Below, piece by piece: positions 5,432-6,274 of a DNA stretch of 6,274 bases (within the stretch, counting starts at the first letter, position 1; each line of letters opens with the position of its first letter). The translations under genes and the position numbers were made by a program. The DNA comes from an uncultured Archangium sp. (GTDB lineage Bacteria > Myxococcota > Myxococcia > Myxococcales > Myxococcaceae). The notes beneath the pieces were generated by a model that saw nothing but the letters and a program-made list of their open reading frames with translations, did no database searches and had not been told where the DNA came from. The stretch spans positions 1-6,274 of the forward strand of contig CAMLFP010000333.1 of NCBI GenBank assembly GCA_946479335.1, written 5' to 3'.

Positions 5432-5894
5432 GACGAAGTCTGAACGCGCCTCCGACACGGAGCTCGTCATCACCCGCACCTTCGACGCCCCGGCGCGCCT
5501 CGTCTTCGAGGCGTGGACCAGGCCGGAGCTCCTGATGAAGTGGTGGGCCCCGAAGTCGGTCGGCCTCACCTTCGTGTCGTGCGAGGCCGACGTGCGCGTC
5601 GGCGGCACCTACCGCTTCGTCTTCTCGCACCCGTCGGCGCCGCAGCCGATGGCCTTCTTCGGCCGCTACCTCGAGGTCGTCGCTCCGACGCGCCTGGTGT
5701 GGACCAACGAAGAAGCCGGCGAAGGCGGCCAGGTCACCACCGTCACCTTCGAGGAGCGCGACGGCCAGACCTTCCTCACCCTGCGCGAGCGCTACCCGTC
5801 GAAGGCCGTGCTCGACGCCGCCATCGCCTCCGGCAACACCGCGGGCGACATGCGCGAGACCTTCAGCCAGCTCGACGCCTTCCTCGCCTCGTGA
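5409..5894 (+). CDS. SRPBCC / AHSA1-domain protein (activator of Hsp90 ATPase homologue 1-like)
   Basis: A 161-residue cytosolic protein of the START/Bet v1-like fold that forms a deep hydrophobic pocket for small ligands. Family marks include ITRTFDAPARLVFEAWTRPE (21-40), the WW pair at 45-46 followed by AP, VRVGGTYRFVF, the FFGRYLEVVAPTRLVWT strand pair, and the C-terminal helix GDMRETFSQLDAFLAS. Length is normal. Such proteins are often encoded immediately after an ArsR regulator; their ligands and exact roles are mostly unknown, and despite the family name an Hsp90 link in bacteria is not established. The start overlaps the end of arsR by 23 bases in another frame, so the two genes form an operon under the arsR promoter and operator. 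Confidence 0.92.
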   Translation: MAAAKRNETKSERASDTELVITRTFDAPARLVFEAWTRPELLMKWWAPKSVGLTFVSCEADVRVGGTYRFVFSHPSAPQPMAFFGRYLEVVAPTRLVWTNEEAGEGGQVTTVTFEERDGQTFLTLRERYPSKAVLDAAIASGNTAGDMRETFSQLDAFLAS

Positions 5895-5940
5895 GTGGCA
5901 CGCATGCACGCAACCGCCTGAAACCATGCCCTGTTCGTTG

Positions 5941-6001
5941 TCTTGCAATGCAATTTGCAAGAAGTCGTAGTTGCAGAGACGCGTGCAACTTCTCTTGCAA
6001 G
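5941..6001. repeat. Cluster of TTGCAA-type inverted repeats
   Basis: Three small palindromes lie in 61 bp: TCTTGCAA/TTGCAAGA (5941-5948 and 5955-5962, 6-nt loop), AGTTGCA/TGCAACT (5969-5975 and 5984-5990, 8-nt loop), and the palindrome CTTGCAAG (5994-6001). TTGCAA occurs three times, with near copies in between. The tract is clearly more AT-rich than the flanking genes and sits upstream of the last gene. It could be a set of operator sites, a terminator-like structure for the SRPBCC gene, or a relic of a mobile element. Confidence 0.6.
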
Positions 6002-6030
6002 TACAAGCGAAGGTGCGGGCGTCGCGGCGT

Positions 6031-6043
6031 GGTGATGGTCACC
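6031..6043. repeat. Short inverted repeat before the last gene
   Basis: GGTGA (6031-6035) and TCACC (6039-6043) flank three bases. It could be part of a regulatory site for the gene starting at 6079, but its small size allows chance. Confidence 0.25.
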
Positions 6044-6069
6044 TTGCGCGCATGACCAACACACCAACC

Positions 6070-6073
6070 GAGG
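6070..6073 (+). promoter_or_regulatory. Ribosome binding site of the last gene
   Basis: GAGG (followed by TAAAG) stands 5 nt before the ATG at 6079. It favours this start over the upstream in-frame ATG at 6052, which has no such site. Confidence 0.6.
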
Positions 6074-6078
6074 TAAAG

Positions 6079-6274
6079 ATGACGTTCTCTGAGTTGCTGC
6101 GAGGCGCTCTGCCTGAAGGTACTCAAAAGGCGCTGGCGATGGATTGGCTCAGTCGAACGAAGGGCCCTTGGACTGATACGTACGTCGAGACCCGTTTCTC
6201 TCGTTGCCTTCGGGGCGACATCGAGGCCGTGAAGTTCTTTTTCCACGACCCTTCGCGCGCATCCACGCTGATGG
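6079..6274 (+). CDS. N-terminal part of an unidentified protein, cut by the window end
   Basis: From the ATG at 6079 the frame stays open to the window edge, giving 65 residues beginning MTFSELLRGALPEGTQKALA. An in-frame ATG at 6052 would add nine residues, but the ribosome binding site fits 6079. I do not recognise the family. The pattern SELLRGAL, then TQKALAMDWL, then ETRFSRCLRGD faintly resembles an XRE-type helix-turn-helix (LLR, QKxLA, SRxxxG), which is a weak suggestion only. GC is about 57% by direct count over 6121-6240, against 70% in a 60-base line of the SRPBCC gene (5641-5700). Third positions are often A or T (TCT, CGA, GCT, CCT, GAA, GGT, ACT), unlike every other gene here, so it may have been acquired by transfer. 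Confidence 0.65.
   Translation, partial: MTFSELLRGALPEGTQKALAMDWLSRTKGPWTDTYVETRFSRCLRGDIEAVKFFFHDPSRASTLM

Noticed and set aside
6052..6078. ATG at 6052 as the start of the last gene
   Set aside because: No ribosome binding site precedes it, whereas GAGG stands 5 nt before the ATG at 6079. It remains possible if the gene is leaderless.

Overview
The window looks like chromosomal DNA from a high-GC (about 70%) Gram-negative bacterium. Third codon positions are almost always G or C, one gene encodes a lipoprotein with a clean lipobox, and the gene types (an ECF sigma factor with a SnoaL-like tail, bacterial tryptophan 2,3-dioxygenase, an ArsR/SRPBCC pair) would suit a myxobacterium or relative. 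That placement is inference from style and content, since there is no marker gene.

Layout. (1) 1-127 is the 3' end of an unidentified plus-strand gene, meeting tail-to-tail with (2) an AhpD/carboxymuconolactone-decarboxylase-like gene on the minus strand (130-597). (3) A 117-bp divergent intergenic region separates this from an ECF sigma factor gene of the ECF41/SigJ type (715-1557). It carries two mirror-image promoters of the ECF41 form TGTCACA-N16-CGTC, one facing each gene, so the sigma factor very probably controls both itself and the AhpD-like enzyme. (4) kynA, tryptophan 2,3-dioxygenase (1652-2500), is followed after 24 bp by (5) a 674-residue lipoprotein that resembles a glycoside hydrolase in architecture but that I cannot assign to a family (2525-4549). 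(6) A 516-bp non-coding stretch (4550-5065) starts with a REP-like GC palindrome just after the stop codon and holds a large nested imperfect inverted repeat (4661-4944). (7) An ArsR-family repressor gene (5066-5431) overlaps an SRPBCC/AHSA1-domain gene (5409-5894). Its operator-like palindrome covers both the -10 region and the start codon, and the mRNA is predicted to be leaderless. (8) A lower-GC tract with clustered TTGCAA motifs (5941-6001) leads into the 5' part of an unidentified gene (from 6079, running off the window) at about 57% GC, which suggests the edge of a transferred segment.

Most of the genes are familiar families in ordinary arrangements. The points most worth a second look are the exactly symmetric sigma promoter pair, the sigma factor's departures from the ECF41 tail motifs, the large nested inverted repeat, the unassigned lipoprotein beside kynA, and the compositional break at the right edge. 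I found no RNA genes, CRISPR arrays, transposases or tRNAs.
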